From: XYD12-FULL-36-8 sp964391015
GTDB lineage: Bacteria; Bacteroidota; Ignavibacteria; Ignavibacteriales; Ignavibacteriaceae
Length of the DNA stretch: 64,000 nucleotides
Direction: 5' to 3'
Assembly (NCBI GenBank): GCA_964391015.1
Contig: CAYMKU010000015.1
Coordinates: 17,682-81,681 of the forward strand
A program made the translations under genes and the position numbers. The notes below the pieces were generated by a model. The model made no database searches. It was not told where the DNA came from and saw only the letters and a list, made by a program, of their open reading frames with translations. Numbering within the stretch: the stretch's first letter is position 1; the number at the start of each line of letters is the position of its first letter. Positions 54,127-62,986 of this stretch are shown here, piece after piece.

Positions 54127-56157
54127 CTAAGCAGATCTTTTTTTCTTAAGTACGATGTTGTTTAGGATCATTAAAAAATATTTTATATCAGTCGTTAGTG
54201 GATGTTCTTTGAATGCTTTAAGATACCTTGCTTCAGAGGATTCTATTTCCTCAATTGTTTTTGGTAAATCAGCATAAAATGGTGGAATTAAACCAGGTTT
54301 GAATTTCATCCGAAATGTCTGGTGTTCTTTTGAATATAGGTTTAAATATTGCCGACTAATTGGACGAACGCCAACTAATTTTAACTCTCTTTTTAGCCAG
54401 TTATAAATCATTGGTAGTTCATCAATCCACAATTGCCTAAAAACTCTACCCCAAACTGGAATTCTGAAATCACTTTTAAATTTACCACCGCCTTCAAGCT
54501 TATTATTGATATAAATAAATTCTTGTAAATACTCTGCATAGGGATGCATAGTTCTCAGTTTATAAACAAAAATAGTCTTTCCATTTTTCCCAACACGACG
54601 CATTTTGAATATTGTGCTGTAAGGTGGGTTTTTTTCATTCATTGGTTCGTTTATTTTACGAGTTGCATAAAATACCTGGTTATTAATTTCAAGAATGTCA
54701 AGAATTTCAAATCCACAAAAAACTAAACGTCCCAATCCCTCTGTTAAGGAAAGCGCGCGGTCTTTTCCCTTAGTAATTTTTAGATAAAAATTTCTAAAAA
54801 ATGGCAATTTAGGAATGACCCTCTTCCACAAAAAATCAAAGAAATAAAAGACGTTACCAACTAAAAAAGTATATTTACTTAAAAATCGCGTATAACGGTT
54901 TTTATTAGGGATAAAACATCCAACAAACACGCCTCCCATTTTTAGTTTATGATTAACTAAACGCAAATAATCATTAATTTTACGAAAGTCATTTAGTTCA
55001 TGAAGATTCATGATAAATTCGTGGGAGTTACCGGTAAGAACACTTATGTTATAGCTATCAAGAGTTCTTAAAACAGTAGATTTGTTAGCATCTATCGCTT
55101 TAAGTTCAACTTTGCGATCTAAAAAATTAAATATATTTTCATAATCACTTAAATATTCAAATTGCAGTACCTGCCTAAGGTTGGATTCATGTGCAACTTC
55201 ACCATTAACGCGATATTTATTTTCTCCTAAGTTAGCAAAGGAACTTTCGGTTGTGCTTTTCATTTCATATGATTTAAGAAAAGTAGCTGCTGCTTCATCG
55301 GTTTTATTGGTTATTCTTTCAGAAAACTTGTATATAAAATAACTCAGCGATATACCTGTATAGATTAGAGTACTCTCAGTAAAATATCTCCAATATTCAG
55401 CGGAAATTTGCAATATGTAAATTGATATGGCGACTAAAGACATATTTAGCAAATAAAATTTTAATTGTAGCCCGAAAGCATGCCATTTGTTTTTTGAATT
55501 TTGAATAGGATTAAATTTATGAGTAATAAATGCAGAGAAAATCCAACTCATATAACAAACAAATAAAGCAGCAACATGTCTTTTGTCTATAGCACTATAA
55601 TCATAAGGTAATAAAATTTTGAAGAAATGAACGGAAGTTAGAATCATCCAATCAATAATTAAATATTTTAACGATAGCTTAGTTTTTTCGATTAAGTTGA
55701 TCTTTTTTCGGCGTTCAGAAAGGAAAATATAGTAGGTAGTCTCCATTGTAGATCCGAAGATGAAAGTTCCAAGTAACATAAATCTTGAAGCAAAAGAAAT
55801 CTTGAATAGGAAGAATAACAATGAAAGTGCACCTAAACTGAGGATTAGAGAAATATAAATTGTCCTGAAGATTTGTCGGAAATCATTTTTCCGATTTAGA
55901 TTTCCTTTATTCGAAAGTATCGAACCTGTAATTATTGCAATGACTATAGTGCCAAAAACAAGATAGTATTCTGATTCAATAATTAAAGTTTTTCTTTTGA
56001 TAAAATAAAATAGAAAAAAAGAAAACACGTAGAATAATAATCCCAGAAGATTATTAAATACATAATTTGTCTTCTCTGTTCCTGCAAAATTTGCGGCAGG
56101 ACTTATGACATCGTCAGATTTAGTTAAAATTTTTTCTGATGCCCTCTCCACGAACAA
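54127..56157 (-). CDS. polyprenyl-phosphate sugar-1-phosphate transferase (divergent WcaJ-like)
   Basis: A 676-residue protein with about eight hydrophobic segments (to about residue 290), a central cytoplasmic region, and a C-terminal bacterial sugar transferase domain. The transferase markers are FKMRRVGKNGKTIFVYKLRTM, WGRVFRQLWIDELPMIYNW and LKLVGVRPIS. The usual VGPRP is VGVRP here and the DPRIT block is altered, so it is divergent. It would start a glycan chain on undecaprenyl phosphate. The start is uncertain: TTG 56157 or GTG 56151, with a G-rich ribosome binding site just upstream of both. Confidence 0.82.
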   Translation of the reverse strand: MFVERASEKILTKSDDVISPAANFAGTEKTNYVFNNLLGLLFYVFSFFLFYFIKRKTLIIESEYYLVFGTIVIAIITGSILSNKGNLNRKNDFRQIFRTIYISLILSLGALSLLFFLFKISFASRFMLLGTFIFGSTMETTYYIFLSERRKKINLIEKTKLSLKYLIIDWMILTSVHFFKILLPYDYSAIDKRHVAALFVCYMSWIFSAFITHKFNPIQNSKNKWHAFGLQLKFYLLNMSLVAISIYILQISAEYWRYFTESTLIYTGISLSYFIYKFSERITNKTDEAAATFLKSYEMKSTTESSFANLGENKYRVNGEVAHESNLRQVLQFEYLSDYENIFNFLDRKVELKAIDANKSTVLRTLDSYNISVLTGNSHEFIMNLHELNDFRKINDYLRLVNHKLKMGGVFVGCFIPNKNRYTRFLSKYTFLVGNVFYFFDFLWKRVIPKLPFFRNFYLKITKGKDRALSLTEGLGRLVFCGFEILDILEINNQVFYATRKINEPMNEKNPPYSTIFKMRRVGKNGKTIFVYKLRTMHPYAEYLQEFIYINNKLEGGGKFKSDFRIPVWGRVFRQLWIDELPMIYNWLKRELKLVGVRPISRQYLNLYSKEHQTFRMKFKPGLIPPFYADLPKTIEEIESSEARYLKAFKEHPLTTDIKYFLMILNNIVLKKKRSA

Positions 56158-56283
56158 TCACCCCCGTCTCAAATGTTTATGATCAATATAGATTAAAGAT
56201 ATTTCATTAGCAATGGATAAAATGTGGATTTTTTCCTGGTCTTCTAAAAAATATTACAATAAAAAATCTGATTTCATTAAATA

Positions 56284-57153
56284 TTAATGTTTAGCGGTTC
56301 TTTTCACTATTACTCTTTTTACAGAGTTCTTCAAATTTTGTAAAACTAATTGCTTAGTCCACAGGTATAGATTATTCGTCCATCGTTCAGGATGAATCGT
56401 GATCATCAGATTATGTGGCAGTTTCTCAATATTATGTACTATATCAAAAGTAGTTCTATACTTGTACTTGTTTTCAGTTAGGTTCATGCTAGTATTTTCT
56501 ACTTGTTGGTCTTGTTGAGCAGGTTGATGATTTCTTTTTACTTCATCACGAATCGCAATGCCATCCCATCGCCTGCCAGTATCTGTTAGATAATCAAACT
56601 TATTCCAATCTATGTCTAAGTACGGTTCGCCTATTATGCTAAGTTGGCGATAATCATATTTTGACCAAATTAATTTGTTGTCATATTTTGAAAGGGGAGA
56701 ACCATGCATGCAAATAGTTTTTATATCAAAATTTTTTCGCAAATATTTCAAGTTCCTACAAAATGAGGCATAAGCTAATTCAATCATTTTTTTCTTATCA
56801 AATTCATTTTTTATTTCTAATTTTTCATTTTGAATTGCCAAGTCAATGTCTTCATAATGGTAACCAATTTCATGACCAAGTTTAGCTATCTGAGTAATAA
56901 TAAACTCATCATAGCTTTCCTTAACAATACGGAAATAATACGTTCCCTTAATTCCCAGCTCATTTTCAATTACGGCTGTATCCAAGGAATTTTTAGGGAG
57001 ACGATCCACATCGTGACGGAGAATTAAAATTTTTTGAATTTGAGATGTTGTTTTTAGTTGTTGAAAGTAATCCAACACAGATACAAATATATATTTTCTA
57101 TCTACAAGCTTTTTAAGTAATTCAGTGTAGCTTTTTAGAGTAAAATCCTGCAT
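56284..57153 (-). CDS. polysaccharide deacetylase-like protein
   Basis: A 289-residue protein with NodB-fold features: ILRHDVDRLP early in the chain (Asp pair), GTYYFRI, HEIGYHYEDID, an MHGSPLSKYDN block and a C-terminal TIHPERW. This is the pattern of deacetylase-like proteins found beside sugar transferases and FemAB-like genes in exopolysaccharide loci. No signal peptide is visible. Confidence 0.78.
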   Translation of the reverse strand: MQDFTLKSYTELLKKLVDRKYIFVSVLDYFQQLKTTSQIQKILILRHDVDRLPKNSLDTAVIENELGIKGTYYFRIVKESYDEFIITQIAKLGHEIGYHYEDIDLAIQNEKLEIKNEFDKKKMIELAYASFCRNLKYLRKNFDIKTICMHGSPLSKYDNKLIWSKYDYRQLSIIGEPYLDIDWNKFDYLTDTGRRWDGIAIRDEVKRNHQPAQQDQQVENTSMNLTENKYKYRTTFDIVHNIEKLPHNLMITIHPERWTNNLYLWTKQLVLQNLKNSVKRVIVKRTAKH

Positions 57154-57216
57154 TCAAATTTTAAAGATTTTAAGTATTACTTATCAAAAATTTAATATAA
57201 TTTATTTCGTTTAGGA

Positions 57217-58308
57217 TTATTTAAAGCGTTTCTGATATTCATGATTTTCTTTCATGATATCTATGCTTCCTGGATAATTCTCAACAAACCAAATGAAGAA
57301 AGAAGTTACATCGATTTTGTCATTTAGCATTATCCCTCTTTTTTCCTGAAACTCATCAGATAGGTTTGAATTTTTTAGTAATTCTTCAATTTTGTTAAAC
57401 ATTTTATCACTTTCATTTGGTTTGAATCCGAATGTTAATCCATACTTGTGTTCTTCTTCTTCAAGATATGAAATTCTACCGACAAACGAATTACTCCGTA
57501 TAGATGGAATACCGAGTACAGCTGCCTCAGAAGTCATAGTTTGACTGTCCCCAACTAACATGGTAGAAAATGCTAAAAATGAATGAATTTTATGTGGCGG
57601 AATGGATATTTTGAATTTTTCAAATTCGGATTCAGTTTCTCTTTCAGTTGTAATAAATATCCTCCCGAATCTTGAAAGCAACTTTATCAACTTTCTTTTA
57701 TTCTCAAGCGTTATTCCCTGAACACCTATGTCATGGTGTGCTTTAAATGAATTAAAGCGAACAATGAAATATTTTTCGCCTGGAGTTAATTCGGCTTCTT
57801 CAAGTACTCTCTTATCGGGTATAAATCTTTTTGGGTGAAGATAAGCCAACTCATGAAATCCGGCATAGTAAATAGTGTCTTTTTTTCTTCTTTTGTTCTT
57901 AAGCGTATCTGGTGATAATACAACATCTGCAAAAGGATGACCAAATTTTGTCATTAATGGCTGAACTTCATCATCATCATCATCCATTACTATAGATTTC
58001 ATCTTACTCATTTTGGATACATGAGCTATGGTTATAGAACTGCCAATGGCTAAATCAATATTGTTCTCTTTAACTATTCTCCACAGGCTATAATTGTATT
58101 TGAGTTGATTGATAAATTTACCTTTTATAGAATCGTACTTTTTCCCAAGCTGATAAAAAGGAATTTTGTATAGATTTAATAATGATATAGCTGATGGTAT
58201 TTTTCTAACAGTAACGATTGTACTATGACTTTTAGCATTTAGTTCTACAATCAAATTTTTAAACAAGTGTACATGTCCAGGATGTCCAATATCTATAAGG
58301 ATGTTCAT
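57217..58308 (-). CDS. DUF354 family protein (GT-B-like)
   Basis: A 363-residue protein of the DUF354 family, related in fold to UDP-GlcNAc 2-epimerase and MurG-like enzymes. It starts MNILIDIGHPGHVHLFKNL and carries SSITIAHVSK, a run of five Asp residues (MDDDDDE) and the C-terminal GDSQTMTSEAAVLGIPSIR block. I start at ATG 58308, which overlaps the stop of the FemAB-like gene (TAATG), rather than at the upstream in-frame codon at 58326. A second DUF354 member is at the right edge of the window. Function uncertain, likely glycan synthesis. Confidence 0.8.
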   Translation of the reverse strand: MNILIDIGHPGHVHLFKNLIVELNAKSHSTIVTVRKIPSAISLLNLYKIPFYQLGKKYDSIKGKFINQLKYNYSLWRIVKENNIDLAIGSSITIAHVSKMSKMKSIVMDDDDDEVQPLMTKFGHPFADVVLSPDTLKNKRRKKDTIYYAGFHELAYLHPKRFIPDKRVLEEAELTPGEKYFIVRFNSFKAHHDIGVQGITLENKRKLIKLLSRFGRIFITTERETESEFEKFKISIPPHKIHSFLAFSTMLVGDSQTMTSEAAVLGIPSIRSNSFVGRISYLEEEEHKYGLTFGFKPNESDKMFNKIEELLKNSNLSDEFQEKRGIMLNDKIDVTSFFIWFVENYPGSIDIMKENHEYQKRFK

Positions 58309-59324
58309 TATTGAAATACTCGCCAAAATTTTAACCCCAGTTTGCCGATTTTCATTAACAAAGGTTTGTGAATTTTTTGATATCTATTGAGTTCAACAAA
58401 CTGTCCGCCAAATTTTTTCTTATAGTCTCTTACGCCATAATTAACTTCTGGTTTACCGGCGCCGCCAAAATCAAAGATTTTAAAACCATCATTCTTACTT
58501 ATTCTGAATGCCTCCCATGGTATTACATCATTGGGATTTTTCTCATAATCTTTTTTACTACTACCGGCATACCAATCTATCACTCTATCCTTATATCGAA
58601 GCGTCAACATTATACCAATTAATTCCTTCTCAAAGTATGCGCCTATAAATCGAACATAGTTTGAAGGCGATAAATATTTATAACAATTTTCAAAAAGACT
58701 TTTATGTGCTAAAGGTAAATGGGCTCTTTTATAAACTTCATTCAAAATTTTATAACAAATATTAATTTCTTCGATATTATCAATCTGTTTTACAACTATA
58801 CCGCGTTTCTCAGCTCGTTTAATTTCATTCCTTCTTTTTGAATGTACTTCACTCCATAACTGGGCTTCTGGTTTCGATAAATCGACAACTATGTTCAACC
58901 TTTTCTCTTCTTTATAATGATTATTCAGAAAGCAGCTATCATACGGAAAATTAAATATTTCTCTAACTTCTGTGTAAATTACTTCACGGCTTATTAATTT
59001 TTCATACTCTATTAAAAGATATTTGATTAATCCATGGTCATTTTCAACAACTAATGGGCCGCCAATAATTAATGATCTGGAAGTTAACTTACCCTTGATG
59101 CCATATCCTTCTTGAATTATCACTGCAAGCAGCGATCCCAATATTTTTTGATTCTTTTCTAATAAAAGCACTAATGGCTTATAATTTTTGGTATCTCTAT
59201 ACACTTCGAAGAAAAAAGGAGTTTGATAAATAGTTCCAAATGGATGTTGAAATATAAATTCAGCCCATTTTAATTTATCAATTTCATTAAATGATGTTAT
59301 CAACTTTAGTTCATTCATCAGCAA
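58308..59324 (-). CDS. FemAB-like GNAT acyltransferase
   Basis: A 338-residue protein with the FemAB/FemX double-GNAT pattern: an N-terminal HPFGTIYQTPFFFEV block, a central SKRRNEIKRAEKRG helix, and a C-terminal DFGGAGKPEVNYGVRDYKKKFGG block. FemAB proteins add aminoacyl groups to peptidoglycan precursors; homologues in exopolysaccharide loci are thought to acylate sugars. It is translationally coupled to the DUF354 gene. Confidence 0.85.
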   Translation of the reverse strand: MLMNELKLITSFNEIDKLKWAEFIFQHPFGTIYQTPFFFEVYRDTKNYKPLVLLLEKNQKILGSLLAVIIQEGYGIKGKLTSRSLIIGGPLVVENDHGLIKYLLIEYEKLISREVIYTEVREIFNFPYDSCFLNNHYKEEKRLNIVVDLSKPEAQLWSEVHSKRRNEIKRAEKRGIVVKQIDNIEEINICYKILNEVYKRAHLPLAHKSLFENCYKYLSPSNYVRFIGAYFEKELIGIMLTLRYKDRVIDWYAGSSKKDYEKNPNDVIPWEAFRISKNDGFKIFDFGGAGKPEVNYGVRDYKKKFGGQFVELNRYQKIHKPLLMKIGKLGLKFWRVFQ

Positions 59325-59401
59325 TATTCTTTGGATTATTATAATTATTGTATAAATCTATTTTCAAATACTTATCCTAAATACTTGCAAAATTAATCCT
59401 C

Positions 59402-61273
59402 TTAGTCTAAAAATTTTCTAAACCACAACTCAAGATTTATCCATTTCCAAATCTCTTTGGCAATATCCATTTCTTTATTCAAATGTTTTTGGTACAGACT
59501 AAAAGCTTTAACAGAATCAATCATTTTCCTTCCTTTGAAGGAATCAGAATTCAAAATATCAACAATCAGCTTTTCAAATATTTTATGGCGAAACCAATCA
59601 TCTTGAGGTGTTCCAAATCCAATTTTATCTTTCCGAATGCGAATTTTTTCCGGTAAAATTCCTTTCATTGCTTCACGAAGTATATGCTTTGTCATTCCTT
59701 TATTGATAACCATTTTTGAATCTGTGGCTAAACTTTTTTCGACGAGACGGTAATCCAAAAAAGGGACACGTGCTTCTAATGAAAACCACATCGAGTTTCT
59801 GTCTTCCCATTTTAATAAATGCTCAAGTTTATATTCAAAATGGTTTAGCAGTGCATCACTCAGCGATGCTGAGCCATACAGCTCGTCCGCAATTACTGAA
59901 TGAGTATTATAAGAATTGAATCCAGGTAAAAGGTAACCCTTTTCATCCATCCTTAATTTTGCACGTGAACCTTTTGGAAGAAGAAAATAAAGAAACGTTT
60001 TCAATCCATACAAGGATTTATGATTTTTAATGTAGCTCTTTGATTCATCAAAGAGGTTAACTAAATGAAATTGTTTAAGCAGGTCCTTAAAATAAAATCC
60101 AAAGAAATAATGATAACCCGCGAGTTCTTCATCAGCACCTTGTCCGTCAAGAGTTACCACTACATTTTCTTTAGCAAGTTCCATAACTTTAAATTGCGCA
60201 TAAGGAGAGGTAGTCGGAATTGGTTCTGCATGTGCCTGAATAAAGTTGTCCAGATCATTATTAAGCGTTTCAAAACTTGGACTGATGAAATGCATATTTT
60301 GAACAGTGCTTTTATATTCATTTATAAATGTAGTTTCATCTCCGGTAATTCCGTTTCCATATATTGCAGAAAAAGTATTGACATCAGAAAAATTATGATC
60401 CTTTAATAAAACAGAAACAATACTTGAGGAATCTAAACCTCCGCTTAGGCAAACACCAACAGGTACATCAGATTTTAACCTTAAACCAACAGATGAACTA
60501 AACAGCTCTTTGTATTCGGTAGCATTCTTAAATCCAGTGGTATTTCTAACCCGCTCTCTAAGGTTGTACCAAGGTTCGATTTTTAATTTATCATTTTTAA
60601 TTTTTAATTGTTCACCATGCTGCAGCTTTTTAATCCCTTCAAAAAAAGTTTGTTCAGTTTGATCTGTTCTATTGAATATAAGATAATCAAATATGGCTTG
60701 TTTGTTCGCGGTTGGTCTACTTTTAATAATATTGAGAATCGGTGGAATTTCAGATGCAAAAATAAATTGCGCCTCATCAAGGTAATAATAAAAAGGTTTA
60801 ATGCCGTATCTATCTCTAGTACAAAATAGTTCTTTCTTTTTTCGATCATAGAGCGCAAATGCCCACATCCCATTAAATTTGTGAAGACAATTTTCTCCCC
60901 ACTCAATGTAAGAATTTAGCACAACTTCCGAATCTGTATTTGAAAGGAAGCGATAACCTTTTGCTTCTAACTCATCTCTCAGCTCAATATAATTGTACAC
61001 TTCTCCATTATAAACAATTACAAATCGCCCTCCATTCATCCAATCGGCCATTCCATAATTCAAACGACCGTTCACCGTACTGAACATTGGTTGGTGTCCA
61101 AGAGGGGAGAGGTCGATTATACTGAGTCTCACAAAACCTAAGCCAGTCTTATCCTCGATGAAAATTCCTTCATCATCGGGCCCGCGATGCTTCATGACTT
61201 TCATCATTTTCTGAATCTTCTCCGATTCAACAAGTGTGCTATCGAATTTTATTATTCCGCAAATTCCACACAT
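59402..61273 (-). CDS. asnB: glutamine-hydrolysing asparagine synthase (AsnB type)
   Basis: A 623-residue class II amidotransferase. The N-terminal nucleophile is Cys2 (MCGICGI), and the glutaminase domain shows RGPDDEG and NGEVYNYIEL. The synthase domain has the ATP-binding SGGLDSSSIVSVL and GQGADEELAGY. It would make asparagine or, as several homologues in exopolysaccharide loci are thought to do, amidate a uronic acid or other sugar acid. The FemAB-like gene begins about 80 bp downstream. Confidence 0.9.
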   Translation of the reverse strand: MCGICGIIKFDSTLVESEKIQKMMKVMKHRGPDDEGIFIEDKTGLGFVRLSIIDLSPLGHQPMFSTVNGRLNYGMADWMNGGRFVIVYNGEVYNYIELRDELEAKGYRFLSNTDSEVVLNSYIEWGENCLHKFNGMWAFALYDRKKKELFCTRDRYGIKPFYYYLDEAQFIFASEIPPILNIIKSRPTANKQAIFDYLIFNRTDQTEQTFFEGIKKLQHGEQLKIKNDKLKIEPWYNLRERVRNTTGFKNATEYKELFSSSVGLRLKSDVPVGVCLSGGLDSSSIVSVLLKDHNFSDVNTFSAIYGNGITGDETTFINEYKSTVQNMHFISPSFETLNNDLDNFIQAHAEPIPTTSPYAQFKVMELAKENVVVTLDGQGADEELAGYHYFFGFYFKDLLKQFHLVNLFDESKSYIKNHKSLYGLKTFLYFLLPKGSRAKLRMDEKGYLLPGFNSYNTHSVIADELYGSASLSDALLNHFEYKLEHLLKWEDRNSMWFSLEARVPFLDYRLVEKSLATDSKMVINKGMTKHILREAMKGILPEKIRIRKDKIGFGTPQDDWFRHKIFEKLIVDILNSDSFKGRKMIDSVKAFSLYQKHLNKEMDIAKEIWKWINLELWFRKFLD

Positions 61274-61941
61274 ATCATTTTAGATTAGTTATCACTTAAT
61301 AAATCTCATTTATAATTTCAAAAGTAAATCTTGGGTAAATATTTGTTAGAAGGATGATGATATAATTGGAAAAAATATTTGAGTAATTTCTAGCACTTTT
61401 TCATCACTCTTCAGAAGTTATATATTGATGCAGATAATTATTTTGTACCTAAATTCTTCTTCAAATGTGTTCATGAAGGATATTTTCGAAGAATTCTATT
61501 TTTCTGTCAGATATTAATTGCAATCTATTTAAATCTTGTATGATTATGTAAATATTTTTATATCTTTTTTATGTTCACTCTATCTTTTACTTTTTGTTTT
61601 GCTTTTTATGAAAAAACTAAAATAAGTTCATTTTTAATCTTATTCAACCATCACTCATTCCATCCAGAGGCAAGCACTAATTCTGTAAAAATGATTCTAT
61701 AGCAGAGATATACTACTTCCGTGACATCAATCCTTTTAATTTTATAACCTATGTTGTCTGCATTCCAAAACTATAGCCAAAATACAATAATGGATCTTGT
61801 ACGAAAACTATATATGCACTTTCAATTCTAATTATAAATTCGATAAAATTACTTCAATCTTTTATTCTATAAACACAGCACAAAGTCTAAGAAGATAATT
61901 CCCAAATACTTTAAAACCTCAGAATATGAATGCCTGATTTA
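61274..61941. other. long AT-rich non-coding stretch
   Basis: 668 bp with no gene that I can support on either strand and no tRNA or clear terminator. It separates the asparagine synthase gene from the radical SAM gene, both on the reverse strand, so the promoter of the exopolysaccharide operon that starts with asnB probably lies here. A decayed gene cannot be excluded. Confidence 0.5.
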
Positions 61942-62952
61942 CTATTTTGCATATGATGGACATTGACATTTGAAGCATCTTTCATCCAAATGATCTCCAA
62001 AATTTTTTCTATTAAAACCAAACCTCAGGCGTCTATAACTATTGTTATTCCAAATTATTTTTAAGTCCTGAGATAAACAATTGCCTAAGTCATGGTCTTG
62101 ATTTGTACATGGGTGAACGGTGCATTTATAATTAATAATTGTTGTCATCCATAACCAAAAGCATGCTTTCTTTTTTTTATATCGATTTTGTTTGTACTTT
62201 ATTTTTTTCTCTAAATAATGTTTTTCTTTACTATATTCATCATAGACAAAATGATATGAATCAAATCCTAATCTCCTATAATTATTCCTTACATATTCGA
62301 CTTCATGTTTGTTGTGCGGAAAAACAATAAATTTCCAAACAATTTTTGGTTTTCTTTTTTTTAATTTGTTTTTCATATAACAAAGAGATTTCACGTTATC
62401 TAATACTAGATTAAAATCTCCTCCTCTGCGATATTTGCTATAAGTTTCTTCTGTTGCTCCATCTAAGGATACATATATTGTGTCAATCCCAGAAAGAATT
62501 AGTTTTTTTAACTTATCATTACTAAAATTCAAACAAAGATTTGTTGGAAAACTAGTACCAATCCCTTTACTATGAATATAATTAATAATTTCAGGTAATT
62601 TGTCATTACACAATGGCTCTCCTTGTAATGACAGGGTTGTTAAAAGTACCGATTTATGAATTGGTTCTATAATTTTTTTTACGTTATCAATATTTAAATT
62701 ATAATTATTGTTATCAATGTTATATTTAATTGTGCTGTGAGGACATGAAGGACATTTTAAATTACAAAATCTGCTTGTTTCTATTTTAATAAATGCAGGA
62801 AGTGAATGCAATATATCTCGCCGAAGCATAAATTCTATATAAGATAAGATCATATTTAATATTTTATGCAAGGTAATATAAGGATATATATTTCTAAGAT
62901 GTCTATTTATCAGAACTCTTTTTTGTTCGAATAATAATTTTACCAGCTTCAA
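61942..62952 (-). CDS. radical SAM/SPASM protein
   Basis: A 336-residue radical SAM enzyme with C63-x3-C67-x2-C70 (RFCNLKCPSCPHS) and a C-terminal SPASM-like Cys set (KACFWLW, VHPC, RCFKCQC). The overall plan and the roughly 50-residue basic N-terminal extension match the proteins at 213 and 19685. Base composition is more AT-rich than most neighbours, judging from its Lys/Asn/Ile/Tyr-rich content. The DUF354-like gene lies 34 bp upstream in the same direction, so the two probably work together. Confidence 0.85.
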   Translation of the reverse strand: MKLVKLLFEQKRVLINRHLRNIYPYITLHKILNMILSYIEFMLRRDILHSLPAFIKIETSRFCNLKCPSCPHSTIKYNIDNNNYNLNIDNVKKIIEPIHKSVLLTTLSLQGEPLCNDKLPEIINYIHSKGIGTSFPTNLCLNFSNDKLKKLILSGIDTIYVSLDGATEETYSKYRRGGDFNLVLDNVKSLCYMKNKLKKRKPKIVWKFIVFPHNKHEVEYVRNNYRRLGFDSYHFVYDEYSKEKHYLEKKIKYKQNRYKKKKACFWLWMTTIINYKCTVHPCTNQDHDLGNCLSQDLKIIWNNNSYRRLRFGFNRKNFGDHLDERCFKCQCPSYAK

Positions 62953-62986
62953 TTTATTTTTTCGATTTATTATTATTAAAATAACA

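Noticed and set aside
61274..61941. A decayed gene or small RNA in the long gap.
   Set aside because: I found no protein-like frame or stable hairpin there; base composition alone does not support a feature.
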